This document shows positions 46,491-57,970 of a DNA stretch of 64,000 nucleotides, piece by piece (within the stretch, counting starts at the first letter, position 1; each line of letters starts with the position of its first letter). Below the pieces are notes generated by a model. That model ran no database searches, had not been told where the DNA came from, and saw only the letters and a program-made list of their open reading frames with translations. Source of the DNA: Chrysomallon squamiferum (taxonomy: Eukaryota > Mollusca > Gastropoda > Neomphalida > Peltospiridae); assembly GCA_012295275.1 (NCBI GenBank), contig CM022678.1, positions 9,668,574 through 9,732,573 of the forward strand, in the 5' to 3' direction. The position numbers and the translations under genes were made by a program.

Positions 46491-47090
46491 AAATCCAATG
46501 TGAAAGTTTCTTAGTAGACAAGCCTGTGTGTGCATGCCTATTTTTAATGTTGTTATTTATTGTTTAATGTTATTATTATTTACATCTGTTGATTATATCG
46601 GTAAAGAAAAAAAAAAGAGTATGTGGCAAAGGTTTGTTGGGTTACTGGATCAGTCATGAATGGAAGACTAAAAATGTTATTTCCCAATCTAAGATCATAG
46701 ATATGTTAGTTTTTTTCTGTGGAAAGGATGTATATGAAAAAAAGATTTTTAGTTTCTTGTCTAAAAAGGATGTCATTTCATGTTGCAGAAACATGTTTTC
46801 TTTTTCATTAGCTTTATTGTTATTTACCTTTTAAGATACAAAGAACTAGTAAAAAACATGTGGAGTATGTTCTTATATCAAATATTTATTCTTTATTTCA
46901 GACTAGTTCTATTTCAGCACAATTTGTGTTTATCAATAATCAGGTTATAATAAAATATGTTTGAAAGATACTGATTTTTAAACAAACATTCATTTGTATC
47001 AGTAAATGGCATTGATATACACACAACTCTAAATAATGTTACTAATAAAAAAGCTAAAAAAATAAATTATCTTTGTTTTTACTTTTTCAG
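46491..47090 (+). other. AT-rich spacer after the LINE
   Basis: The frame 46589-46834 starts in an A-run and has no family signature. 'cttgtctaaaaaggatgtca' and its surroundings look like more decayed LINE or unique DNA. It ends in the acceptor 'actttttcag'. Confidence 0.45.
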
Positions 47091-47187
47091 ACACATACCA
47101 CAAAACAGACAAGTGTTGTTATCTAAACATCAGAATGGGACAAATATACAGACAGCAGAACAGACAGAGATGTTTCTCAACAAACTG
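47091..47187 (+). CDS. Exon of LRR-gene region (copy B)
   Basis: Acceptor 'actttttcag', donor CTG|GTATGA, 97 bases, phase 1 in and phase 0 out. Open: HIPQNRQVLLSKHQNGTNIQ then TAEQTEMFLNKL. Copy A has a deletion and a stop at this place. No domain recognised. Confidence 0.5.
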
Positions 47188-47955
47188 GTATGAAACACAG
47201 ACATTAACTTACCTGTTTAAATATCAACTTACATTCTTCTCACTTATGTATTGGTAACATATTCTCAGTACAAAGAATAAGAAAAGCAGATTAAGAAGTA
47301 ATTGAGCAAGGAGAGTCCATAATAATAAGTAAAGTAATTGTAGTATACAAATAGCTTGATAACTTAACAAGGAGAGTCCATAATAATAAGTAAAGTAATT
47401 GTAGTATACAAATAGCTTGATAACTTAGTAAGGAGAGTCCATAATAATAAGTAAAGTAATTGTAGTATACAAATAGCTTGATAACTTAGTATTCTTCCAT
47501 ATTTCCAGTAGCATTGTTTTATTTATTTTTTAGCTTATATTTATACTAGGAGTAATCAAAATTATTTCTTGTTTTGTTTTGAACTTGTCAGAAAACAGTT
47601 TACTTTATTTGTTTTTTGATGTGAAAGGTTAAAAAGAGATTTTGTTCTCCCTCAGTTTTTGGTATAATTTGATAATTCTAAGAAAGACTATATATAATGC
47701 ATTTTGTAATTTATAATTTAATAATTTCAAAAAAAATTAAAAATCTTGTTAGAATATAACATTATTAGTGATTTTTTATAACCAGTATTATTCTGATAAC
47801 TTGTTTGTTACTATCAGTGTATTTAAAAGTTACCAATCATTTTGAAAAAAATATTTTATGACAGTTGTATTTATATTTGCATTCATGTTTTCTCTTGATT
47901 TCAAGGTCTGCCCTCTGTTAATATATATATTTTTTCTATTTTGTTATTTCCACAG
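47188..47955 (+). repeat. Intron with a ~61-bp tandem repeat
   Basis: About three units containing GAGAGTCCATAATAATAAGT lie at 47305-47490. The rest is AT-rich intron without exon signal. Confidence 0.8.
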
Positions 47956-48129
47956 AAGTGACATGGGTTTCACATCATCGAAAATGAAAAGCTGATCATG
48001 TGATTCGACTGACTAATCTTCTTGTGAGTTTTTGTTGAAAGCAGCCAGACCAAGACTTAAACTGCCACAAGCTTTACCACTTAGTCTCATCCACTCAGTC
48101 AGAATTTAAAATCTTTAAAAAATATTCAG
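47956..48129 (+). pseudogene. Candidate exon, frame broken (copy B)
   Basis: Counterpart of 7726-7906 with the same splice sites. It lacks seven bases after CTTGTG relative to A. It reads ADHVIRLTNLL, then FLLKAARPRLKLPQALPLSL in shifted frame. Confidence 0.4.
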
Positions 48130-48901
48130 GTAAATATGTCTGTAAATATGTCTTAGTCTTTCTGTCTGTTTCTCTTTCTGTCTGCCTCCCTATTTATTTA
48201 CTTTATTTCTATCTCTCTCTGCTTTTCTGTTTGTCTGTGTGTATTTCTTTCCTTGAAAATGTTCAGATAAATATGTTTGTCTTTCTGAGAATCTGTCTAC
48301 ATACCTATGTCTCTACTTACTAAATACTTTTCTGTTTGTCCTTCTGTATGTCAGTCTGTGTCTTTACATCATTTTTTATTTGTCCCTAATTAGCAAGTTT
48401 CTTTCTTTCTTTTCTTTATGTTTTTAACATTGTAATATTTTTGAAGTATAATAAAGAAAGAAAATGTTTTATATAATCTATCTTTAAGTTCTCTTTTGAT
48501 AATTCTGAACATAAATAGCTTAAGAATCAGTTTTTTAAATAATTCTAAATTTATAGTTTTAATTTATAAAAATGATCGATAAACAAGTTTTAGTAGACAG
48601 TTGATTATTTTTATTTAATTTATTTTTGTTTATTTATAAATCTTTCTATCTATCTTCTGTCTATCTACCTAATGTATGTATAACTCTATCTACCATTTAT
48701 TTATTTATTAATTTTCTTATTATTTTGAATTTATATAAAATATAACCATACTGAATTACATAATTTTGGATATTTACTTTCATTTTATCAATATTTTCAT
48801 TATTTTATTTAATATTACAACCTACTGAATAATTTAGTATTCTATATTTTCATTAATTATTAACACCTTTATTTTTGTTTATTTACTTATTTTTTAACTT
48901 G
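48130..48901 (+). other. Intron, TCTG-rich then AT-rich
   Basis: Same as A 7907-8728, without the long (TTTA) array. No exon. Confidence 0.6.
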
Positions 48902-49027
48902 GTTTTAAATTTATCAGGAAACAGTTTTGGAATCCAGGCTTTCCGAGCTGTGTGTTTGGCAATGTGTTCTAACACAACAGTGATCTTCCTTAGCCTCACC
49001 ACCAACAAAACAGACACTGAGAGTGCT
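48902..49027 (+). CDS. LRR exon, open but acceptor changed (copy B)
   Basis: 126 bases, phase 0, the same protein as copy A: VLNLSGNSFGIQAFRAVCLA and MCSNTTVIFLSLTTNKT. The base pair before the exon is TG instead of AG ('ttaacttg'), so normal splicing to this exon would fail unless another AG is used. The coding part and the donor GTGAGT are intact. Confidence 0.55.
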
Positions 49028-49059
49028 GTGAGTAATCTTAGTTATAACTGTTATAAAAT

Positions 49060-49094
49060 GTTTTATAATGATAATAATAGTAGTGGTAGTAGTA

Positions 49095-49128
<34 letters not shown>

Positions 49129-50165
49129 CAATAGTAATGACAATAATAGTATTAGTAATAATAATAATAGTAGTAGTAATAAAAATAAATATAATAATAA
49201 TAATAATAATAATAGTAATAAAACCAGTTTAAAGAATTCCATATTCATTATATAATGCTTATACTAATAATAAGAAATTATTTTTTATATTTGTATATGT
49301 TTAATTGTGAAACAAATCTTCTTTTCTTTTCTTGTTCTTCATCTTCTTCTTCACATCTTCTTCTTCTTATTATTATTAATATTATTATTGTCATTATTAC
49401 TGTTCTTGTTGTTGTTATTATTATAAATATTAATATTGTCACTGTTATTGTTATTGCTGTTATTTTTAGTAAGTAGTAATTAGTATATGTAATTGCCCAG
49501 TATTATCAGTTAGCTACTAATATTTCTACTTCTGCTATTACCACTGTTACTACTGTTATTCTACTACTGATAAAATAGTTACTAACAGTGACTTTCAACA
49601 CATTAAATCTATTAGCAATAATTATATATCTGTTTACCACTATGTCTGTTTCTGCTATTTCTACTGTAGCTACTTATATTACACATGTTAATTATATTAT
49701 TTTTATACCATTATTACATCTACTACTTCTACTACTACTACTCTTACTACTATGGTGTCTACTTATTGTATCTACTTGTACTACACAACCTAAGCTATTT
49801 CTACCACAGTTATCACTATCACTGTTACTGCTGCAATTATTACTATTACTACTACTAGTACTGTTACTACTAATACTACAACTACTACCACTGTTACTGT
49901 CACCACTAATACTACAACTATTACCCCTATTATTATACTATTTTTATTAATACTACAACTATTACTACTACTGGTACTATTACCGTTAATACTACAACTA
50001 CAAATTCTGCTGCTGCTGTTATTACTACTACCACTACCACTACTACAACTGCTGCTGCTACTACTACTATTACTAATAAAAAAAACACTACCACTGTTAC
50101 TACTACCTATTGCTGGTATTACTACAACTACTACCACTGCTGTTGATACTATTACTACTGTGAAA
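49060..50165 (+). repeat. Trinucleotide-rich DNA (copy B)
   Basis: (AAT)/(TAG)n at 49060-49222, CTT/TTA runs at 49330-49470 and ACT/CTA/CTG triplets at about 49700-50160. Open poly-Leu, poly-Val, poly-Ser and poly-Asn frames are artefacts. Confidence 0.92.
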
Positions 50166-50216
50166 ACTGACCTCGGCCTAGCCATGCTGTACAAGAATGA
50201 CCCAGACCTGCAGACG

Positions 50217-52080
50217 TGGATCTGACGTACTGTGGCACTCCACTGCTTCTGACTGCTGGGTGCCTGGGTGTAAGACATGAATCTGACGTACTGTGGCACT
50301 CCACTGCTTCTGACTGCTGGGTGCCTGGTTGTAAGACATGAATCTGACATACTGTGGCACTCCACTGCTTCTGACTGCTGAGGTCCTGGTTGGAAGACAT
50401 GAATCTGACGTACTGTGGCACTCCACTGCTTCTGACTGCTGAGTGCCTGGTTGTAAGCCATGAATCTGACGTACTGTGGCACTGCACTGCTTCTGACTGC
50501 TGAGGTCCTGGGTGTAAGACATGAATCTGACATACTGTGGCACTGCACTGCTTCTGACTGCTGAGGTCCTGGGTGTAAGACATGAATCTGACATACTGTG
50601 GCACTCCACTGCTTCTGACTGCTGAGGTCCAGGGTGCCTGGTTGTAAGACATGAATCTGACATACTGTGGCACTCCACTGCTTCTGACTGCTGAGGTCCT
50701 GGGTGTAAGACATGAATCTGACATACTGTGGCACTCCACTGCTTCTGACTGCTGAGTGCCTGGGTGTAAGACATGAATCTGACATACTGTGGCACTGCAC
50801 TGCTTCTGACTGCTGAGTGCCAGGGTGCCTGGTTGGAAGCCATGAATCTGACATACTGTGGCACTCCACTGCTTCTGACTGCTGAGGTCCTGGGTGTAAG
50901 ACATGAATCTGACGTACTGTGGCACTGCACTGCTTCTGACTGCTGAGGTCCTGGGTGTAAGACATGAATCTGACATACTGTGGCACTGCACTGCTTCTGA
51001 CTGCTGAGTGCCAGGGTGCCTGGTTGTAAGACATGAATCTGACATACTGTGGCACTGCACTGCTTCTGACTGCTGAGGTCCAGGGTGCCTGGGTGTAAGA
51101 CATGAATCTGACATACTGTGGCACTGCACTGCTTCTGACTGCTGAGGTCCAGGGTGCCTGGGTGTAAGACATGAATCTGACATACTGTGGCACTGCACTG
51201 CTTCTGACTGCTGAGGTCCTGGGTGTAAGACATGAATCTGACATACTGTGGCACTGCACTGCTTCTGACTGCTGAGGTCCTGGGTGTAAGACATGAATCT
51301 GACATACTGTGGCACTGCACTGCTTCTGACTGCTGAGGTCCTGGGTGTAAGACATGAATCTGACATACTGTGGCACTGCACTGCTTCTGACTGCTGAGGT
51401 CCTGGGTGTAAGACATGAATCTGACATACTGTGGCACTGCACTGCTTCTGACTGCTGAGGTCCTGGGTGTAAGACATGAATCTGACATACTGTGGCACTC
51501 CACTGCTTCTGACTGCTGAGGTCCAGGGTGCCTGGTTGTAAGACATGAATCTGACATACTGTGGCACTGCACTGCTTCTGACTGCTGAGGTCCTGGGTGT
51601 AAGACATGAATCTGACATACTGTGGCACTCCACTGCTTCTGACTGCTGAGTGCCTGGGTGTAAGACATGAATCTGACATACTGTGGCACTGCACTGCTTC
51701 TGACTGCTGAGTGCCAGGGTGCCTGGTTGGAAGCCATGAATCTGACATACTGTGGCACTCCACTGCTTCTGACTGCTGAGGTCCTGGGTGTAAGACATGA
51801 ATCTGACGTACTGTGGCACTGCACTGCTTCTGACTGCTGAGGTCCAGGGTGCCTGGTTGTAAGACATGAATCTGACGTACTGTGGCACTGCACTGCTTCT
51901 GACTGCTGAGTGCCAGGGTGCCTGGTTGGAAGCCATGAATCTGACATACTGTGGCACTCCACTGCTTCTGACTGCTGAGTGCCAGGGTGCCTGGTTGGAA
52001 GCCATGAATCTGACATACTGTGGCACTGCACTGCTTCTGACTGCTGAGTGCCAGGGTGCCTGGTTGGAAGCCATGAATCT
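50217..52080 (+). repeat. 69-bp minisatellite, ~30 units with length variants (copy B)
   Basis: Same unit as 10095-10647. Units differ in a short 3' part: 'gaggtccagggtgcctggttg', 'gaggtcctgggtg', 'gagtgcctgggtg' or 'gagtgccagggtgcctggttg', giving ~54, ~60 and 69 bases. All are multiples of three, so frames of 639-811 codons stay open on the minus strand. Variant types occur in blocks, and part of the pattern (50740-50960) recurs at 51600-51830, a sign of internal block duplication. Confidence 0.96.
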
Positions 52081-52500
52081 GTGTCCCAGTGTGCGAAGAG
52101 CAGTTGAGATGAACGATTACACGGTGACAAACTGGGTTGACGATGACTCCCGCTTTCCTGTCCTCTTGTGGAACCACTTTGCCAGCACAGGACCCAGGAC
52201 AAACAACAACTTGGAGGGGTTCCACTCAAGGCTCAACAGAGCTCTACCCCACCAGCACCCAACACCTACAAGTCTGTAGACCTCATCCAAGGAATCGAGA
52301 ATGCAGAGCGGGCCAAAAGGATTCAGATCCAGTTTGGAGGTGCAGCTCCACCCAGGAAGTGAGTGTACAGGGAATGTGACAACCGGCTAGGACGTCTCAA
52401 GAGACAGTTGCTGTCTGGAGTCAAGTCTCTCCAGTACCTTGACTCAGTTAGACACCTCGTGAAACTTGAACTTCGTAACTCGGTTGATCATAGTGTATCT
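52081..52500 (+). pseudogene. MULE transposase fragment, frameshifted (copy B)
   Basis: Counterpart of 10672-11097. It reads MNDYTVTNWVDDDSRFPVLL and GPRTNNNLEGFHSRLNRAL, and then loses one C in the run near 52256 and shifts frame. After the shift VDLIQGIENAERAKRIQIQF continues to a TGA that replaces the CGA of copy A. It is in frame with the last 69-bp units, so the minisatellite and the transposase form one open frame of 137 codons. Confidence 0.8.
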
Positions 52501-52513
52501 GAACACAGTGTCC

Positions 52514-53178
52514 CTGAATATAGTGCTTGAACTTTGAATAATACTGTCTCTGAATATAGTGCTTGAACATTGAATAATACTGTCTCTGAATATAGTGCTT
52601 GAACATTGAATAATACTGTCTCTGAATATAGTGCTTGAACATTGAATAATACTATCTCTGAATATAGTGCTTGAACTTTGAATAATACTGTCTCTGAATA
52701 TAGTGCTTGAACATTGAATAATACTGTCTCTGAATATAGTGCTTTGACTTTGAATAATACTATCTCTGAATATAGTGCTTGAACTTTGAATAATACTATC
52801 TGAATATAGTGTTTGAACTTTGAATAATACTATCTCTGAATATAGTGCTTGAACTTTGAATAATACTGTCTCTGAATATAGTGCTTGAACTTTGAATAAT
52901 ACTGTCTCTGAATATAGTGCTTGAACTTTGAATAATACTGTCTCTGAATATAGTGCTTGAAGTTTGAATAATACTGTCTCTGAATATAGTGCTTGAACTT
53001 TGAATAATACTGTCTCAGAATATAGTGCTTGAACTTTGAATAATACTGTCTCAGAATATAGTGCTTGAACTTTGAATAATACTGTCTCTGAATATAGTGC
53101 TTGAACTTTGAATAATACTGTCTCTGAATAGAGTGCTTGAACTTTGAATAATACTATCTCTGAATATAGTGCTTGAAT
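52514..53178 (+). repeat. 36-bp minisatellite, ~18-19 units (copy B)
   Basis: Units of TGAATATAGTGCTTGAACTT plus 'tgaataatactgtctc', with occasional variants (GAACATTGAA, one 34-base unit near 52797). The minus strand is open for 247 codons (VQALYSETVLFK per unit), a repeat artefact. Confidence 0.96.
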
Positions 53179-53629
53179 ATTAAACATTCAACTTGTTTAG
53201 TGGCCTAGACCATTGTCTTATTTGATGGTATCATGAATGGGATTAGTGATTTATTAGTGATTTATTAGTGATTTATTTACGAGAAAATGAGATAGAACCG
53301 TTTTGTTTCTAGCACTTTATAGGCAAAATGTTTTTGGTAAACAGGAATATTTGGATGTGTCGAGTAATTCTCTATGAAATGATTATTTCTCACACTGTGT
53401 CAGTCCAGCTCTTAAAGAAACACAACACTGAAAACTCTCACGTTTTCTTCTTATTATTATTTTAATCATGTCATTTTATTAGCTTTTCTTTATCTGCCAC
53501 TATTTCAGTTTTCATTCTCTTTCTGTTTCTATCTCTCAGATATTCTAGTATATATATACTGTCCACTCAGTAAAGAATTCACTTTCATTCATAAATTATT
53601 ATAATATTCAGTGCTATAATGTAGGAGCA

Positions 53630-53709
<80 letters not shown>

Positions 53710-53857
53710 ATATATATATACAAGTGTATTTCATTCTCTATCTTGATTTGACAAATTTCTCATTTTTATACTTTTTATTCTTTTTCTGTTTTCTTTTTCT
53801 GCTGATAGTTAAAATACAGTTGCCTAGTTCCTTATTACTGTTTCTCATTCATTTCAG
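53179..53857 (+). other. Intron with (TC)n
   Basis: Includes three short repeats of 'gatttattagt' near 53240-53275 and (TC)n at 53632-53706. No exon. Confidence 0.65.
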
Positions 53858-54052
53858 ATCATCCAGAATCCAAACCAGACACAGGTTCTCTACAGGAATT
53901 AAATCTGAACTGCAGTTGTTTAACCAACCAGCTGTTGCAGTTTCTGGTAGAATGTTTCCTTGGAAAACTCCTTTCTTTGAAGGATGTGGACGTTGGAAAT
54001 AATCCTGACCTATCTGTATCTGTCACTGATGATTTAGTTAAACTTACTTCAG
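53858..54052 (+). CDS. Intact LRR exon (copy B)
   Basis: Acceptor 'cattcatttcag', donor CAG|GTAATT, 195 bases (65 codons), phase 1 in and out. Open: HPESKPDTGSLQELNLNCSC, then LTNQLLQFLVECFLGKLLSL, then KDVDVGNNPDLSVSVTDDLV. The L..L.L...-L...LL..L-L..VD.G.NP pattern gives one to two LRR units of the ribonuclease-inhibitor type. 'LKDVDVGNNP' resembles the C-terminal repeats of NLR or TONSL-like proteins, but this is not enough for a family name. Copy A is broken. Confidence 0.7.
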
Positions 54053-54303
54053 GTAATTTTTTCTTAGTTTTATAAATGTTTATAATATTTAAATAATTAT
54101 TCTATATGTTTTATGTAATCCTGATCTTTCTACATCTGTCATTGACAAGTTAGTTAAACTTATCTCATGCACTTAGAAGATAAACTAAACTTTTTATTTC
54201 TAAAATAATTGTATGTAGATGTTTTTCATCTACTTAAATAATTGTTAATTATTAGGTATGTGTTATTAAATAGGTAAAAACTGCCTGTTTCCTTTCTGTC
54301 TTG

Positions 54304-54388
<85 letters not shown>

Positions 54389-55228
54389 ACATTATTTCTC
54401 TCAGTAAATTTTTCTTTTCATCTTTCTTCTCTGTATTTTCTTTCTCATTCATTCTTTGTCATTCTGTTCATGTATATGTTTGTGTCTGGCATCTGTCAGT
54501 GTATTTGTCATCTGCTGTTGGTATTTAGGGTTAGTTGTTTCTGAGTTTCTGTCTGTCTGTATATGTGTGATTATTTCTGCATTAAAAATATGAATGAATG
54601 TACAGACACAGACACAATACACACACAATCACACACACATAACCAATAACTTCCTTAAAATATAAATTCAAACTTGGCTGAAACTGACTTTGACCCTGTC
54701 AGTCAAGCAATCAGAAATCCTGTGCACATGCTTAAGCCATCAGCCAATCGGATTACAGATGTTTAAATAACACAGTTTGTGGAGTCCATGTTTGAAACAT
54801 AAGAAACATCCACAAAGTGTTCTTGATTTATCTGATAATACGTTTTTAAATGTTATTTTAATTCTGGAGAGAAATCTGACAATATAGTCACCAGAAATAT
54901 ATATATTTTTTTATTATTCATTATTCTGTGTTTACTTTTTTTTTACTCTCTGGTTTTCTCATTTTTCATTTATAGATAGATAGATAGATAGATAAACACA
55001 TGCCTCTCAATCTCTGCTTCTGCCTTTTACAATTAATATTGTAATTTTAGCTTTACATATATTTATATTCCTGAGAATGAGTGAGTGTGTGTGTATCAGC
55101 AATACTGATAACTGCAGCATGTAATGTGGTGGTGACAGTAGCAGCTATGATGTAATCAGCATCAGCAGTAGTAATAAATAAATAAATTAATAAACAAATA
55201 AATAAATAAATAAATAAATAAATAAATA
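54053..55228 (+). other. Intron: (TC)n, CA, (GATA)n
   Basis: (TC)n at 54306-54384, CA-rich at 54605-54640, (GATA)n at about 54974-54994. No exon. Confidence 0.65.
55165..55228 (+). repeat. (AAAT)n microsatellite
   Basis: The AAAT/AAAC tetranucleotide run precedes the telomere-like motif, as in copy A. Confidence 0.85.
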
Positions 55229-55295
55229 GCCTAAACCTAACCGTTAACCCTAACCCTAACACTAATCCTATCCCTAGCTCTAACCTAAGCTAATC
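55229..55295 (+). repeat. Degenerate telomere-like CCTAAC repeats (copy B)
   Basis: 'cctaaacctaaccgttaacc' and 'ctaaccctaacactaatcc'. It is slightly closer to perfect CCCTAA than copy A. Confidence 0.7.
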
Positions 55296-55412
55296 TAATG
55301 GTAAAAATAAGAAAAAAAGAAGTAATACTAAATAAAAAGGTTTATTATTGTTAATGCTGTTGTTGGGTTGTTTTCTTTCTGAATTATTTATGTAAATTTA
55401 ATTAATTTTAAG

Positions 55413-55520
55413 GTCTCACTGTCAAGAAGTCAGGGGAGAAAGTTGAATCATCTTGTAGTTGTCTCCCTTCAGTTGCAGACAGCTTCCTGATTAAACTGAC
55501 AGCACTTGGAGGACATCCTG
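55413..55520 (+). CDS. Intact LRR-gene exon (copy B)
   Basis: Acceptor 'aattttaag', donor CTG|GTAAAC, 108 bases, phase 1 in and out. Joined to the previous exon it reads SGLTVKKSGEKVESSCSCLP and SVADSFLIKLTALGGHPG. It sits between LRR-bearing exons but has no clear LRR of its own. Possible coil or capping segment. Confidence 0.68.
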
Positions 55521-55617
55521 GTAAACAGTTATATTTGTTTTTTATTTTTAACATTTATATGGTTCATATTTATTGAAATTTGTCATCTCATTTATTTATT
55601 TATTTATTTTGCTCTAG

Positions 55618-55732
55618 GAATGCTGGGTAATATGATGCACTGTCCAGCCATTCTGACAGATAAAGGAACAGTCAACTTCTGACACTGACACTAGGTGATG
55701 TCCTTGACATTGCAGCCGTTTTGAAAGTCATG
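55618..55732 (+). CDS. LRR-gene exon with one-base frame break (copy B)
   Basis: Acceptor 'ttgctctag', donor GTGAGT. (G)MLGNMMHCPAILTDKG, then in the next frame NSQLLTLTLGDVLDIAAVLK. The shared break with copy A suggests an old lesion, or an unrecognised short intron or error in the run 'aaagg'. One further base is missing near the 3' end relative to A. Confidence 0.5.
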
Positions 55733-55916
55733 GTGAGTGATTATATAGTGTGTAGTAGTGTAGTAATAACAGTTCACAGCTATCTGTCTGTCTTTCTGTG
55801 TATCTGTCTGTCTTTCTGTATATCTGTCTGTAATAACAAACATCACATTCTGCTTATTTATGAATATTTATATTTGGTTGTCTCTCCTACTTGAAGCTTC
55901 TCTGTGTTCATCTCCA

Positions 55917-56009
<93 letters not shown>

Positions 56010-56584
56010 GTTCTTGTTTTTTCTGGGGGGGTTCTTTATAATTCTTGATTGTTAATATATTAAAATCCTTTAGAATCCTGTTATTTAATTGTGAATTTGA
56101 TTCACAAATGAGATTATTTTAGTAATCTTATTTTGTATTATTATGATACTGTACCTTTTAATTGTTAATATAATGTAATTTCCTATTATGATTATTATTT
56201 TCACATTTTTTTTATTATTGTTTTATATATTTGTCTTATTACAATTATTATTAACATTACTATTGTTATTAGTCTTATTATAATGTATTTTTGTTATTAT
56301 TACTACTACAACTGTTACAAATACTACTGTTGTTTCTATTGCTGTTACAACTGCTACTCCTCTCCTGCTACTACTACTGTTACTAAAACTACTGCTACTA
56401 CTACTACTACTACTACAACTGTTACAAATACTACTGTTGTTTCTATTGCTGTTACAACTGCTACTCCTACTCCTACTCCTCTCCTGCTACTACTACTGTT
56501 ACTAAAACTACTACTACTACCTCTACTACTACTACTACTATTACCACTACTGCTATTACTACTGCTACTATTTCAGTTTGCCAG
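55733..56584 (+). other. Intron with (TC)n and CTA triplets
   Basis: (TC)n with one interruption lies at 55919-56005. CTA/CTG triplets at about 56290-56570 contain an internal ~100-base duplication around 'gttgtttctattgctgttac'. Confidence 0.7.
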
Positions 56585-56680
56585 GATCCAGTTACTTGTT
56601 CAAACAGTGGAATAGCATGGATACTGATGTCTGATTGTGTATCTGTAGACAAGGCTATAGATTACTTCAACAGAGGAGAG
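56585..56680 (+). CDS. LRR-gene exon (copy B)
   Basis: 96 bases, phase 0: DPVTCSNSGIAWILMSDCVS then VDKAIDYFNRGE. Acceptor 'gtttgccag' follows a pyrimidine tract; donor GAG|GTATTC. The exit phase joins the next exon correctly, but the entry phase is off against the previous exon. Confidence 0.58.
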
Positions 56681-56784
56681 GTATTCCATTTAAATCATCA
56701 GTGTTTGACTAATTATATATAAATGTAATTTGATTTACCTACTACTCCCAATCTGTCAGCTTCTCTCACTCTTTCTGTGTGTGT

Positions 56785-56822
<38 letters not shown>

Positions 56823-57242
56823 TACATCTGCCTAATCTATTAACTATGTATCTGTTTACCAGTGTCTACAATAACCTGTCTTTCTGTCTGTCTGTCTCAT
56901 TGTCTACATCATCAACCTACCTATCTACCCAGTATCTACCAGTCTCTAAATAATGTTACTTAATAAATACATCTATGTATCTCTGTATTCTTGTGTTTTA
57001 CATTTGTCTCTTTCAACTTTCTGTCTGTCTGTAAGTCTGTGACTTTATCTAACTTAGTCTGTTTGTCTATCTACACATCTACCTATGTGACCATCTATAT
57101 GTATGTATGTCTAAACATGTAATCTGTATATATCTGTTTCGGCAGTTTTGTCTGTAAATATTTCTCCCAACTGTAACACTGTTCTTTAACACTAACAATG
57201 ATTATTATGAGTAATTAAAAAAATGTGTTTATTGTTATCTAG
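56681..57242 (+). other. Intron with (GT)n
   Basis: (GT)n at about 56778-56821. It includes about 190 bases (57010-57200) of TCTG-rich DNA that copy A lacks. Confidence 0.65.
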
Positions 57243-57307
57243 GCTGACCATTCATACAGTCAAGAATTAACATTAAAGTTGATGATGTTAAAAGTACAGA
57301 ACTGCAG
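57243..57307 (+). CDS. Intact LRR-gene exon (copy B)
   Basis: 65 bases, phase 0 in and phase 2 out: ADHSYSQELTLKLMMLKVQN then C. Acceptor 'gttatctag', donor CAG|GTAAAA. Leucine-rich helix. Copy A has a TAG here. Confidence 0.68.
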
Positions 57308-57520
57308 GTAAAAGTCAGGTATAGTGATGATGTCATTGTCTTTTTATTTCTCTCTCACTATTTCTAATTTTCTCCTGGCCTCTCTGATTTTCTCTTTCAC
57401 TTTCTTTCTTTCATTGTCTTTCCCTGTTCATAAAGTGTATTTGCATAATTATGATGCCTAGGATTAAACAAAGTGGTTGGTTTTTGCCTTGATGCTCATG
57501 GAAATGCTCACATATAACAA

Positions 57521-57558
<38 letters not shown>

Positions 57559-57846
57559 TTAATGGTAACTGATAAAAAAAATCCTTTCATTTGTAATTAT
57601 GTCTATTGATACCATTATTTTTGTAAAATAGACAGGTATGAAAGGTTATCTTTAAATAACTGAAATTTTTGATAGTCATTGTTTTTACAAACTATACAAA
57701 TGAATGAATGAATGAATGTTTAAGGCCACCCCAGCATGAAAAATATATCAGCTACTGGGTGAGAAACAAAGATAAATATAACAATACAAACTATACAAAC
57801 CAATACCTAATTACATTAATATTAAATACTGAAATGTTTTTCTCAG
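57308..57846 (+). other. Intron with (AAT)n
   Basis: (AAT)n at 57521-57556. No exon. Confidence 0.65.
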
Positions 57847-57970
57847 ACAAGAAGTGGAGAAGAGGATGAAAGTGAGACAAGCTGAAGATTCAGCTCATCC
57901 TGAGCTAATTCTGCAGAACACAGAGGAGTCATGGAAACGTCACACTTACAGATTAGCTCACCCTGTGTAA
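57847..57970 (+). CDS. Last exon of the LRR gene (copy B)
   Basis: Acceptor 'tttttctcag', phase 2 in. It reads (R)QEVEKRMKVRQAEDSAHPEL then ILQNTEESWKRHTYRLAHPV and TAA. The last three exons together (56585-57970) give an uninterrupted 95-residue C-terminus in the correct phases, which is the best-supported coding block of the duplicated gene. Confidence 0.7.

Noticed and set aside
49790-52225. Open frame of 811 codons on the minus strand (and two of 639-683)
   Set aside because: Made of the 69-bp minisatellite plus ACT triplets. Three overlapping frames are equally open and no domain is present.
52444-53187. 247-codon minus-strand frame with a regular 12-residue repeat
   Set aside because: Direct translation of the 36-bp minisatellite; no start context, splice sites or family match.
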